From positions 32,559 through 96,558 of the forward strand of contig QHYH01000108.1 of NCBI GenBank assembly GCA_003223215.1: a stretch of 64,000 nt of DNA. Reading direction: 5' to 3'. Below the pieces are notes generated by a model that did not search any database, was not told the origin of the DNA, and saw nothing but the letters and a program-made list of their open reading frames with translations. Positions 8,289-17,029 of the stretch are shown here, one piece after another. This stretch comes from Acidobacteriota bacterium. GTDB taxonomy: Bacteria; Acidobacteriota; Terriglobia; Acidiferrales; UBA7541. Both the position numbers and the translations under genes were made by a program. Each line of letters opens with the position of its first letter. Within the stretch, counting starts at the first letter, position 1.

Positions 8289-10304
8289 CTAGATCCCGCT
8301 GCGCTGCCGGAATTCACTAGGCTGGAATTTCACGGCGGCATACTCTTCCGCTCTGCGCGATTGATTGAAGTAGCGCGCGAGGGCGTAGACAGGAAACGAA
8401 TTCCGGTAAAGATGATACTTTAGGTAAAACACCCCGGGAAAACCTGTGCCGGTGAATTCCGGCTCGCTCCAGGAGCCATCGGCTTGCTGGCGATGGACCA
8501 GGTAAGCCACCGCTTTTCTTACTGCGGAGTCTTCCGTTCCCGCACCGGCAAGCAGTCCAATAAGACCCCAGGCAGTCTGCGAAGCCGTGCTCGTCCCCTG
8601 ACCCTTCGTCGCAGGCACGTCGTAACTGAGCAGCGATTCGCCGAAACTGCCGTCCACTTTCTGGACGCTGCGGAGCCAGTTGACGGCGCGCTGGCAGAAT
8701 TCGCGCGTGGCAAGGGAAACCGTTTCGAGGGCGCGCAGGACGCCGCTCGTTCCATAAATATAATTCACGCCCCAGCGGCCGAACCACGAACCGTCTTTCG
8801 ATTGATCCTTCAACAGAAAATTCACGGCTCGCCGAATGACCGGGTGGCCGTCGGACCAACCGAAGCGGCCGAGACACTCAACAACGCGCGCGGTGACATC
8901 AGCGGTCGAGGGGTCGATCATGGCGTTGTGATCGGCAAAGGGAATGTTGCAGAGAAACTTGCGGTCGTTGTCGCGGTCAAAAGCGCCCCAGCCGCCGTCG
9001 CGATTCTGCATGCTGAGAAGCCATTGAATGCCGCGGCGCATGGCGGCTTCCATGCGCGCAGGATCGGGATACCTCACACGCTCGAGCGCCATCAGCACGA
9101 ACGCGGTGTCGTCCACGTCGGGATAAAAGTCGTTGCGAAATTCAAAGGCCCAGCCCCCGGGCTCCGCGTCCTTGTTTTTGACTTGCCAATCGCCGGGGCC
9201 GAGTACCTGTTTCGAGAGAAGCCATTCCGCAGCCTTGACAAGAGCGGGATGGTCCGGAGGCAGGCCCGCCTCTTCCAGAGCAACCATCGCAATACAGGTA
9301 TCCCACACCGGCGAGACGCATGGCTGCATGCGAATGGTGTCTTGTTCCTCAATTTCAAAGCGCGAAAACTCCTTGATTTCGCGCAAAGTAAGGGGATCGT
9401 CCGGCCCGTGGCCAAAAGCCATGAGCAAGAAAATCGAGTTCATCATTGCCGGATAGATGGCGGCAAGGCCGTCGGTGCGTTCGATATGGTCGAGCATCCA
9501 CGATTTCGCCTCGCGGATAGCGCGCTGGCGGAACGGCTTCCAGGGCCACTTCTCATACAGCTTTAGCCCGCGGTCCACAGCCAGGAAGACGTTTTTCCAC
9601 GATAGGATCTGCCCGCTCCAATCCAAGGCAGCCGTCTTGCGCTCGGGATCCTTGAACAGCTCGTCGACATGGGCGCGCTCCGGCAGCTTCCAGTCGGGGC
9701 GCAGGGCCGACAAGATGGCCATGGGGATCACGATGCCGCGGGTCCACGAAGACATTTCATAAATGTTGAAGATGAACCAACTCGGAATGAGCAACAATTC
9801 GGGTGGAATCGAAGGAACAAGATCCCAGCTAACCGCCCCAACCAGCGCCAGGTAAAAACGAACGTAGGAATTGGAATGCTCGAGACCGCCCAAGCGATGC
9901 ACGATTTCCCGCGCGCGCACCAGGTTCGGCGCATACGGCGAGTCACCTGCCAATTTCAGCGCAAAATACGCCTTGCAGGTCGCATTGAGCTCGGAAGGAC
10001 CACCGGGATAGATGCTCCAGCCGCCGTCAGGCAGTTGGCCCTGGCGGACGTAGTTGGCCAGCTTGGCGATGCGCTCCGGATCAGCCTTGCCAAGAACGTG
10101 GAGGTAATAGATGTAATCCGATTCCAGTGTGGAATCGGCTTCGAGTTCACCCTGCCAGTAGCCCTCCTCGGCTTGAAGAGAAAGGAGGTGGTTCGCGCCG
10201 CGCTCAATCGCTTTTTCGAGCCGCTCAGCCCAGTTCTGCTCCTGCCCCGGGACCGCCGCCGGAGCGGCAACAGGTTGCTCTCCTACGCGGGCAAATGAGG
10301 CCAT
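8289..10304 (-). CDS. shc: Squalene-hopene cyclase
   Basis: Class II triterpene cyclase that folds squalene into hopene/hopanol at the membrane. The 671-aa protein has the protonating DxDD motif as D396-V-D-D399 and multiple QW-type repeats (for example QLPDGGW, QNRDGGWGAF, QSKDGSWFGRW, QKVDGSFGE, QQADGSW). The start chosen is ATG 10304, seven codons inside the longest frame, because GGGGGGAG lies 6 nt before it. A sigma70-like promoter lies about 165 nt upstream, so the hopanoid genes can be expressed separately from the lpx genes. It begins a run of tightly spaced minus-strand hopanoid genes. Length and motifs are normal for the family. Confidence 0.96.
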   Translation of the reverse strand: MASFARVGEQPVAAPAAVPGQEQNWAERLEKAIERGANHLLSLQAEEGYWQGELEADSTLESDYIYYLHVLGKADPERIAKLANYVRQGQLPDGGWSIYPGGPSELNATCKAYFALKLAGDSPYAPNLVRAREIVHRLGGLEHSNSYVRFYLALVGAVSWDLVPSIPPELLLIPSWFIFNIYEMSSWTRGIVIPMAILSALRPDWKLPERAHVDELFKDPERKTAALDWSGQILSWKNVFLAVDRGLKLYEKWPWKPFRQRAIREAKSWMLDHIERTDGLAAIYPAMMNSIFLLMAFGHGPDDPLTLREIKEFSRFEIEEQDTIRMQPCVSPVWDTCIAMVALEEAGLPPDHPALVKAAEWLLSKQVLGPGDWQVKNKDAEPGGWAFEFRNDFYPDVDDTAFVLMALERVRYPDPARMEAAMRRGIQWLLSMQNRDGGWGAFDRDNDRKFLCNIPFADHNAMIDPSTADVTARVVECLGRFGWSDGHPVIRRAVNFLLKDQSKDGSWFGRWGVNYIYGTSGVLRALETVSLATREFCQRAVNWLRSVQKVDGSFGESLLSYDVPATKGQGTSTASQTAWGLIGLLAGAGTEDSAVRKAVAYLVHRQQADGSWSEPEFTGTGFPGVFYLKYHLYRNSFPVYALARYFNQSRRAEEYAAVKFQPSEFRQRSGI

Positions 10305-10470
10305 AAAATGCTCCCCCCAGAGCACTGCAAGTTTGACGGGTCAGGGTAGGCCGGCCCAACCCGTCCGAGCACCTTCCCGATAGCCCTCAACACTTAACTG
10401 CCGTGATCCCGGTGACTTGCAATCGAACACCACAACCGAAAAGAGTCCTAGCAGCACGGGTACTTGTTCG

Positions 10471-10499
10471 ATTATCGCTGCCCCGATGCCAGGGGTCAA
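10471..10499 (-). promoter_or_regulatory. Sigma70-like promoter of shc / hopanoid operon
   Basis: On the minus strand TTGACC (10499-10494) and GATAAT (10476-10471) are separated by exactly 17 bp, close to the TTGACA-N17-TATAAT consensus. It lies in the 229-nt gap between the P-loop gene and shc. The leader would be about 160 nt. Confidence 0.6.
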
Positions 10500-10533
10500 C
10501 GAATAAGATGCCCGGCCCCAAAACGATGCGCCG

Positions 10534-11226
10534 TCAAATGGCCACCGTCCCCGGACATTCGAGCACCCGGCCGACCAAAACCCGCAATGGCTGCGGGAGC
10601 GGCTCGCCCTCGAGCTGCGAGACCGAAGGTTTCTCGCGGAGCAGCCGGGATGGGAGTCGCGTCCATGCCGGGGACGCGGCCGAAAATAGGTCGGGGGAGC
10701 AGCGAACGATCAGGGCATCGGCGCGGTCCAGAGCCACCCGGGCGGAGTCCTTGAAATCCTCCTTGGCCGGATCGAGGACGGCAAAATACAGGCTCGGCTT
10801 CAGGAATTGCAGCAAGGAGTTGCTTTCTAGAATCAGCGGAATCATTTCACCATTCGGGTCGGGGCCGATTTGGCCGAGCGCGGTACGCAATAGCGGAAGA
10901 CCTTCGGCGAGGAAACCTTGCTTGGTACGAAGCCAAAAAGAGCGGCGCGCGCCGGCAGCGAGAAAACGCGCGCTATCCCGGCCAGTATCGGAGTGCGTTT
11001 CCCAGTCCAGTGCGCACACATGCTCGCTAGGTGCGCAGTCGCAATTCTCCCCGTTTTGCGCGCAGACGCCGTGACCATACTGTGTGATTTTTCCGGCGAC
11101 CCAGTTCGCCTCGGGAAAAGCGGCAATCACGTCGCATACCAGTTGCGTCTTGCCGATGCTGCGTGTGTGACCGCCAACGACGATTACACGCCAGCGATGC
11201 GAGCCGCTTTTTTCATCTGGCGCCAA
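10534..11226 (-). CDS. P-loop NTPase, MobB/SIMIBI-like
   Basis: About 230 aa. A Walker A site reads [10 protein letters not shown] near the N terminus, placed as in MobB, the molybdopterin-guanine dinucleotide biosynthesis GTPase, and related SIMIBI proteins. A cysteine-rich stretch ([17 protein letters not shown]) follows, a possible metal site. Later [12 protein letters not shown] resembles the base-recognition end of the fold. The start chosen is TTG 11226, with GAGG 6 nt upstream, overlapping the lpxD 3' end by 14 nt. The longer open frame merely shadows lpxD. No other molybdenum-cofactor gene is near, so the lpx/hopanoid setting argues for another, unknown role. Confidence 0.6.
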   Translation of the reverse strand: MAPDEKSGSHRWRVIVVGGHTRSIGKTQLVCDVIAAFPEANWVAGKITQYGHGVCAQNGENCDCAPSEHVCALDWETHSDTGRDSARFLAAGARRSFWLRTKQGFLAEGLPLLRTALGQIGPDPNGEMIPLILESNSLLQFLKPSLYFAVLDPAKEDFKDSARVALDRADALIVRCSPDLFSAASPAWTRLPSRLLREKPSVSQLEGEPLPQPLRVLVGRVLECPGTVAI

Positions 11227-12232
11227 GTTGAGCCTCAAGTTTTTTGATGCGCGCTGCCAGTTCGGGGAGACGGCCGTAAAAGGCGTATTGCTCTTTGAAC
11301 TTTTCGAGCGCGCGGGCCGGGGTACCCCAGACCGTTTGGCCTCCGCGGATCGTCTTTCCGCCCAGCACTCCCGATTGTCCTCCAATTACCGCGCCGTCTT
11401 CCAGTTCACAGTGTTCGCCGAATCCCGCTTGCCCTCCGATGACCACATTCCTGCCGACGATACACGAACCGGAAAATCCGACCTGCGCGGCCACCACCGT
11501 GTGCGCGCCAATCTGGCAGTTGTGGCCAATGTGCACCAGGTTGTCGAGTTTCACGCCCTCCGCGATGCGCGTGTCATCGAGCGAACCGCGGTCAATCGCC
11601 GTGTTGGCGCCAATTTCGACGTCATCGCCAATCTCCACAATACCAACCTGCGGGAACTTCCACTGCCTCCCGTCTCCCAAGGCGTAGCCGAATCCGTCGG
11701 CGCCAATCACGGCACCGGAATGAATTTCCACGCGATGGCCGATGCGCACGTGGTGATAAAGGGTCACCCGAGGATGAATGCGGCAGTTTTCGCCAACCCA
11801 ACAGCCCGCCCCGACGACCGAGTGAGCGCCTATCTCTGTTTCTTCGCCCACGTGCGCATCCTCTCCGATCACCGCGTATGGCCCGATGCTGGCGCTTCCG
11901 GCAACCCGCGCCAGCGGGGCGACGACCGCGGTCGGATGAATTCCCGCGGCGATCGGTCGGCGATCGAGAAGCAGCGCTGCCGCCTTGGAAAACGCCACCT
12001 TCGGATTGGCCGTCCGCAATACGGTTTTGCCCGGCAAACCGAGGCCCTCACAGGCAATCACGCAGCGGGCGGCCGAAGTGGCGGCCCGCTCGGCATGCTT
12101 CGCGGAGTCAGCATAAATCAAATCGCGCGAGGCCGCGCGCTCGGGCGCGGCCACTCCCGTGATTTCCAGACTACCTTCGCCTTCAAGCGTTGCGTCAATG
12201 GCGTCCGCTAATTCCCTCGCTGTTCGTCTCAT
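11213..12232 (-). CDS. lpxD: UDP-3-O-acylglucosamine N-acyltransferase LpxD
   Basis: Third step of lipid A synthesis: transfer of a hydroxyacyl chain from acyl carrier protein to the 2-amino group of UDP-3-O-acyl-glucosamine in the cytosol. The sequence shows an N-terminal uridine-binding domain, then a left-handed beta-helix of hexapeptide repeats (I-G-x4 pattern from about 100 to 300), the [14 protein letters not shown] active-site segment, and the catalytic His region [11 protein letters not shown]. The C-terminal helix ([14 protein letters not shown]) is typical. ATG 12232 has GAGG 6 nt upstream; a GTG at 12244 overlaps the upstream stop but lacks a good site. This shows an LPS-bearing outer membrane. 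Confidence 0.93.
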   Translation of the reverse strand: MRRTARELADAIDATLEGEGSLEITGVAAPERAASRDLIYADSAKHAERAATSAARCVIACEGLGLPGKTVLRTANPKVAFSKAAALLLDRRPIAAGIHPTAVVAPLARVAGSASIGPYAVIGEDAHVGEETEIGAHSVVGAGCWVGENCRIHPRVTLYHHVRIGHRVEIHSGAVIGADGFGYALGDGRQWKFPQVGIVEIGDDVEIGANTAIDRGSLDDTRIAEGVKLDNLVHIGHNCQIGAHTVVAAQVGFSGSCIVGRNVVIGGQAGFGEHCELEDGAVIGGQSGVLGGKTIRGGQTVWGTPARALEKFKEQYAFYGRLPELAARIKKLEAQLGAR

Positions 12233-12240
12233 GTTCAGCC

Positions 12241-13149
12241 TCACGAAAAATCATATACGGGCGGCTCTCCGTTGGGGCGCGTGTTCCACCGGCCGTGGAT
12301 CCAGACCCACTGGTCGGGATATTTTCGAATGACCTCTTCGAGCACTTTTGCAAACTTCTGGGTGTTTGCGAGAATATCGCTTTCCTCGTCACCGGTTCGG
12401 GTCAGCTCCACGGGAGGCTCGAAGCGCAGCCGGTACCTGCCAAGCGGCTCGTCCCAGACCGCGTAGCCGGGCACAACGGCAGCGCCGGTGCGCCGCGCGA
12501 GCCGCGCGATCCCTGTGCTTGTGCTCGCTGCCTTTCCAAAGAAGTCCACGAAGACGGATTCCGACGGCATGGTGTTCTGGTCCGCCAGAATGCCAATCGT
12601 CCCGGCGTCTTTCAAAACCTTGATCGTAACGCGCGCCGATTCATTCTTGAAGATCGGTTGATTCCCCGACAGGCAGCGATACCCATTCACCAGCCCGTCG
12701 ATTCGGCGATTTTCGATCGGCCGCGCCAGGTAATGGAGAGGAAAGCCGTAGAGGGCATGCGCAAAAGAAGAGAGCTCCCACGCACCGATGTGTCCGGTTA
12801 GGTAGAGCACACCCTTGCCGCGGCCCTGGCCCTCAAGAAAGTTTTCATGTCCGTCCAAAACAATCATTTGCTCGATATTCTGCCTGGTGTATGTCGGAAA
12901 GCGCGCAAATTCAACAGCCATCCAACCTAGATGGCGCAGCATTCCGCCGATTACGGATCGTCGCTGCGCGTCTGTCCACTCCGGGAAGGCGAGGCGCAGG
13001 TTGATTTCCGCGGTCTTCTGCAATCTCGGCAAAAGAACGTATAAAAACCGCGTGAGCGCCGAGGCCATACGACGCGCCGCGGGTCTCGGCAAAAGGCCCA
13101 AACCCTTGACGATCAACCACACGGCCGCGTATTCGAGCCATTCCTTCAT
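12241..13149 (-). CDS. Lipid A acyltransferase-like (LpxL/HtrB family)
   Basis: Member of the bacterial lipid A / lysophospholipid acyltransferase family, 302 aa. An N-terminal hydrophobic segment anchors it to the inner membrane. The catalytic H-x4-E/D appears as GHIGAWE near 118-124, with the later [17 protein letters not shown] block that is a hallmark of the family. It would add a secondary acyl chain to a lipid A precursor. It is followed directly by lpxD and begins the minus-strand lipid locus, transcribed away from an ArnT-like glycosyltransferase. Whether it acts as LpxL, LpxM or on another lipid cannot be told. Confidence 0.87.
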   Translation of the reverse strand: MKEWLEYAAVWLIVKGLGLLPRPAARRMASALTRFLYVLLPRLQKTAEINLRLAFPEWTDAQRRSVIGGMLRHLGWMAVEFARFPTYTRQNIEQMIVLDGHENFLEGQGRGKGVLYLTGHIGAWELSSFAHALYGFPLHYLARPIENRRIDGLVNGYRCLSGNQPIFKNESARVTIKVLKDAGTIGILADQNTMPSESVFVDFFGKAASTSTGIARLARRTGAAVVPGYAVWDEPLGRYRLRFEPPVELTRTGDEESDILANTQKFAKVLEEVIRKYPDQWVWIHGRWNTRPNGEPPVYDFS

Positions 13150-13243
13150 CGCGGAGTCAAATGGAAGAGCAGAACCACTCCGCGACAGTATGCAAGAGGT
13201 CCGGCGGTGGAAGAAAGTCTTTCAATGTTAGACTCAACCTTCC

Positions 13244-14956
13244 GTGAAGAAATCTAACACGCCTATACCCGAGAATCGCACCATGACCAGGGGCGCCCTG
13301 ATTGCTTGGAGCGTGCTCCTCTGCGTCGCCTTTTACGTCTGCTACTTCAGCCATCTTGACGTGCTGGGATTCATCGGCCCGGATGAGCCGCGGTACGCCT
13401 GGATCGCCCGGGCCATGGTGGAGACGCATGACTGGGTCACGCCGCGGCTCTACGGGCGGCCGTGGTTCGAGAAGCCGCCGCTTTATTACTGGGGCGCCGG
13501 GCTTTGCTTCAAATGGTTTGGCGTGAGCGAAGCCGCGGCGCGACTGCCAAGCGCCATTTCCGCGCTGCTCGCAACTCTCGTGATGGCCTGGCTCGCGCTG
13601 CGTCTTTACGGCGTAGAGGCCGCGCAATGGCTGCTGCTTTTGCTGCCCACGACCGTCGGCATGGTCGGCTTTTCGCACGCGGCGGCGACCGACATGCCTT
13701 TCAGCGGCATGCTCACCATCGCCATGGTTTCGGCCGCAGTAGTCCTCGGGCTGACGCGCAACGAAAACACGCCCATCCTCCCGCGCACACCGTGGCTTGC
13801 ATTAATTCTGTTTGGCTTTTCTCTCGCGCTCGCCGTTCTGGCCAAAGGCCCGGCGGCCATTGTTCTCTGCGCCGGCGCTGTGTTGTTCTGGGCGTGGGTC
13901 ACCAAACGCCGGCACGACGCGCTTCGGCTCCTGCATCCTCTGGGCATTGCCGCTTTCTCGGCTGCCGCCCTGCCCTGGTACATTGTGTGCGCTCGCCGCA
14001 ATCCGGAGTTCTTGCGCGTCTTCATCATCGAGCACAATTTCAAGCGTTACCTGACGGCCGAATTCCAGCACGTCCAGCCCTTTTGGTTTTATCTGCCAGT
14101 TGTATTGGTGGCGCTCCTGCCCTGGACGGTGGTCTTTCTCTGGTCGTCGGTCCATGGAGCGATCGGTCTGGTTCGCACGCGCTTCGCGCGAGAATCAACG
14201 TGGTATCTGACCTGTTGGGCGGGGTTCTGCTTGCTGTTTTTTTCCCTGTCCCGCTCAAAACTTCCGGGCTACATTCTTCCCGCGCTCCCGGCCCTGGTCT
14301 TGATCCTTGCCCATTCCCTCACCGCCGTGCAAAAGATTCCCCGCTGGCTTCTTCGCGTGGCCTTATGGCTGTTCTCGCTTTTGTTGTTCGTTCCTCTCGC
14401 GTTTATTGAATTTCTGGCCCCCCATTTGTCCCGGGGAAATCCGAGATTTGTCACCGGAGTATGCGTTATTGTCGCTCTGATCGGAGCCGGCAACCTTCTG
14501 CTGGCCTTTTTTGCCAGGCCGGCCCGCAAGAAGGAGTTCCTTCCCCTGCGGGCGGGCGCATGTGTCGTGCCGATTCTGGCCGCCGCATTGCTCGCTTATT
14601 ACATTGCTCCGTCGTTCTTCAAGTTCGATCCTTCCGGGAAAACACTCGCCCGCCAATTGCAACTCCAGAATATTCCGCTCGCCAAGCTGGCCGTGGGCTG
14701 GATGAACCGGGGCCAGCACTACGGGATGAATTTCTACCTGCACGAAGAGATTAAGGACTGGAATCAGGAGAGTCTCGGGAAAGCATACGTCCTGACCGAT
14801 GTGCCCCGCTGCAGAAACCTGACCCCCGTTCCTTTTGCGTGTGAACCGGTGCCTTTTAACGAAGAGCAAACGGGAGTGTTTCTCTATCACATCCTCATGG
14901 GCGGGTCACGGCAGGGGTCTCGCAGTGATGACGGGAAGGCGCAGAAGAAAGAATGA
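13244..14956 (+). CDS. ArnT-like membrane glycosyltransferase (GT39/GT83 type)
   Basis: Polytopic inner-membrane protein (570 aa, about 11-12 hydrophobic segments) of the dolichyl-phosphate-mannose / Ara4N transferase superfamily. These use polyprenyl-phosphate sugars on the periplasmic side. Diagnostic: the first loop has the acidic catalytic motif GPDEPRYAWIARAM, followed by GRPWFEKPPLYYWG, both characteristic of ArnT-like enzymes. It is divergent from the lipid A acyltransferase, fitting a role in lipid A or glycan modification, but the acceptor is unknown. GTG 13244 gives the longest protein; ATG 13283, just before the first membrane segment, is an equally good start. Its last 51 nt overlap the convergent hydrolase gene. 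Confidence 0.85.
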   Translation: MKKSNTPIPENRTMTRGALIAWSVLLCVAFYVCYFSHLDVLGFIGPDEPRYAWIARAMVETHDWVTPRLYGRPWFEKPPLYYWGAGLCFKWFGVSEAAARLPSAISALLATLVMAWLALRLYGVEAAQWLLLLLPTTVGMVGFSHAAATDMPFSGMLTIAMVSAAVVLGLTRNENTPILPRTPWLALILFGFSLALAVLAKGPAAIVLCAGAVLFWAWVTKRRHDALRLLHPLGIAAFSAAALPWYIVCARRNPEFLRVFIIEHNFKRYLTAEFQHVQPFWFYLPVVLVALLPWTVVFLWSSVHGAIGLVRTRFARESTWYLTCWAGFCLLFFSLSRSKLPGYILPALPALVLILAHSLTAVQKIPRWLLRVALWLFSLLLFVPLAFIEFLAPHLSRGNPRFVTGVCVIVALIGAGNLLLAFFARPARKKEFLPLRAGACVVPILAAALLAYYIAPSFFKFDPSGKTLARQLQLQNIPLAKLAVGWMNRGQHYGMNFYLHEEIKDWNQESLGKAYVLTDVPRCRNLTPVPFACEPVPFNEEQTGVFLYHILMGGSRQGSRSDDGKAQKKE

Positions 14957-15847
14957 AACGACGCGGTTTTCGTAGTCGCGCTTTTCTTGCTCGCTCAAGC
15001 CCACGAAATTGCCGTGCGGAATGATGGCCTGGTCCCGCGGCTCGGGAGCCTTCAGGAACATGTCCCGCGTGACCGCCGCCAATTCGGGATCGTCCAGCGC
15101 TTGAATGAACAGCGTGTGAACGCCGCTGAGCGCCGCGAGCTTGCTCGAAAGCGGCGGATCGTGGCGGTGGACGCCGTTCAAGTAGCCAAAAATGCGCTGG
15201 GCAGCACGGACCATGAAAGGAAACGCGCCCAGGCCGTTGTGCTCGACCCCGATTCTCACCATCTGTTGGGGATCGTCATACACGGAATCCAGTATCAGCG
15301 CGCGAATGCGCTTGTCATCCTCGGCTTCGCGCAATGCGGCGTAAGCGCCCAGGTTGTACCCCCACAACCCGAAGCGTGTAGGGTCCAGGTCGCCGCGGGC
15401 CGCGAGAACGTCCAATGCCTTGCGCAACTCGTCGGCTTCGCGGTAACCCAGCGTGGACACACCGGAATTCGCTCCATGCGCGGCAAAATCAAAAACAAAC
15501 ACATTGTACTGGTGGTCTTGAAGGTCGGAGACCAGCGTCAGCAATTCGCCACGGCTGGATTCGTAACCATGGCATAAAACGACCGTAGGTCCCCGGCGCA
15601 CGCCGGGGAAAAACCATCCCTCCCGCCGGCCCAAGTCCGGCAGCGTGAAATCTACGACCTCGGGATGTCCCGGAAAGCTCGCCAGGCTGATTTCCGGGGC
15701 ACTGCGCTGCGGTTTGACGATGCGATAAACGAGAAATCCGGAGATCGCCGAGGTCGCCAGCACGGCAAAGAAACCGAGCGCCAGAAGAAGCGTCAATATT
15801 TTCGTGTACCACCGCGATGGATACCGCAGTTCAGAGAAGATTTGCAT
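14906..15847 (-). CDS. Membrane-anchored alpha/beta-hydrolase fold protein with Asn at the nucleophile site
   Basis: 313 aa. One N-terminal transmembrane segment (about 16-42) is followed by an alpha/beta-hydrolase domain facing the periplasm. The oxyanion-region HGYESSRGE (H93-G94) and the strand FDFAAHGAN are typical. The nucleophile elbow, normally G-x-S-x-G, reads G163-Y-N165-L-G167: the serine is Asn, clearly coded by AAC. A candidate acid (ALDDPE) and His (PHGNF) remain. This predicts loss of classical serine-hydrolase activity or a changed mechanism. Convergent with the ArnT-like gene, overlapping it by 51 nt. Confidence 0.78.
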   Translation of the reverse strand: MQIFSELRYPSRWYTKILTLLLALGFFAVLATSAISGFLVYRIVKPQRSAPEISLASFPGHPEVVDFTLPDLGRREGWFFPGVRRGPTVVLCHGYESSRGELLTLVSDLQDHQYNVFVFDFAAHGANSGVSTLGYREADELRKALDVLAARGDLDPTRFGLWGYNLGAYAALREAEDDKRIRALILDSVYDDPQQMVRIGVEHNGLGAFPFMVRAAQRIFGYLNGVHRHDPPLSSKLAALSGVHTLFIQALDDPELAAVTRDMFLKAPEPRDQAIIPHGNFVGLSEQEKRDYENRVVSFFLLRLPVITARPLP

Positions 15848-16044
15848 GCTGCGCTTGAGCCGCTCCCCTTTTCGCGGCGCCTATTAGGGCGAAACTCCTT
15901 CTTGGTAAAGAGATAAACGAAGGCCATCCTAGCACATCGCCTCGCAGGCACCCCTTAAAGCCTGCGGCCCTGTGTCGGATTCGTATCGCCCACCATCCGC
16001 CCCTATTCGGCTGGCCTCGGCGAATCGGCTATGATAGAGGCATC

Positions 16045-17007
16045 ATGGCGGGGGCCCAGCAAATCCGCGCACCCATGAATATCATCGACCTGCGGCAAAC
16101 CACCGTGCGTCAAATCGAGCCGCTCCTCGAAGAAGAGGCGCGGCACTGGCGCGATGAGCTGCATTGGGACTACCGCGGAGCATTGGAGCTAATCAAGCGC
16201 TTTATGGAAGCGCACGCCCTCGCCGGTTGCGTGGCGTTTGAAAGCGGCACGGCCGCCGGCTATTCCTTCTATGTCCTGGAAGAGCAAAAAGGGCTTATCG
16301 GTGGTCTCTATGTCTCGTGCAAATTTGCGCAGGAAGCTCTGGGACGCAGGCTGCTTGAGGAAATGCTTTACTCCATGCGCGCGATTCCTCATCTCATGCG
16401 CATTGAAGCGCAGCTCATGCCTTTCAGCGGCCCCGTGGACGCGCCGCTGCTCGATCACGGCTTTCGTCTTTACACGCGCCAATTCATGCTTCTCGATCTG
16501 CACAAAATGGCGGAATCAAAAGCGGGTGCTTCCGGTGGCCTGCGGCTTGCTCGCTGGAACGACCGCTACTTCGAACCTTGCGCCAGGCTGATTTACCTGG
16601 CCTATGCCAATCACGTGGACGGCGAAATCAACGACCAGTATCGCAGCCGCGCGGGGGCGCTGAAGTTTCTCAAGAACATTATTCTGTTGCCGGGATGCGG
16701 CCAGTTTGTTCCCGGGGCATCTTTTGTCCTCCACGAGCCCGGAAGCGACGAACTGGTGGCCGCCGTTCTGACCAGCGAAGTCTCCTCCGGTGTCGGTCAC
16801 ACCACCCAAATCTGCGTCTTGCCCGGTTTTCAAGGGCACGGCATCGGCCGCATGCTCATGCAGACTTCCGCGGAGGCGCTGCGTTCGATGAAATTCCGGG
16901 AATTAACGCTCACCGTTACTTCCGACAATCGCACCGCCGTGCAGCTTTACGAGAAGCTCGGCTTCCAGACCATCAAGTCTTTCACCGCCGGCGTGTGGCC
17001 CCGATGA
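16045..17007 (+). CDS. Tandem GNAT-family N-acetyltransferase
   Basis: 320 aa with two GNAT-like halves. The N-terminal half (about 15-150) is degenerate. The C-terminal half (about 165-320) has the acetyl-CoA-binding loop VLPGFQGHGIGRMLM, matching Q/R-x2-G-x-G/A, and the late VTSDNRTAVQLYEKLGF motif typical of active GNATs. Acetyl-CoA is the likely donor; the acceptor is unknown. GAGG lies 4 nt before ATG 16045, and TATGAT at 16029-16034 could be the -10 of a promoter with a very short leader. It stands alone, convergent with the M19 peptidase gene 22 nt downstream. Confidence 0.8.
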   Translation: MAGAQQIRAPMNIIDLRQTTVRQIEPLLEEEARHWRDELHWDYRGALELIKRFMEAHALAGCVAFESGTAAGYSFYVLEEQKGLIGGLYVSCKFAQEALGRRLLEEMLYSMRAIPHLMRIEAQLMPFSGPVDAPLLDHGFRLYTRQFMLLDLHKMAESKAGASGGLRLARWNDRYFEPCARLIYLAYANHVDGEINDQYRSRAGALKFLKNIILLPGCGQFVPGASFVLHEPGSDELVAAVLTSEVSSGVGHTTQICVLPGFQGHGIGRMLMQTSAEALRSMKFRELTLTVTSDNRTAVQLYEKLGFQTIKSFTAGVWPR

Positions 17008-17029
17008 CCGCTTCCTCGGCGCCGGACCA

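Noticed and set aside
8484..9566. 360-aa plus-strand frame opposite shc
   Set aside because: The opposite strand codes an intact squalene-hopene cyclase; no motif in this frame.
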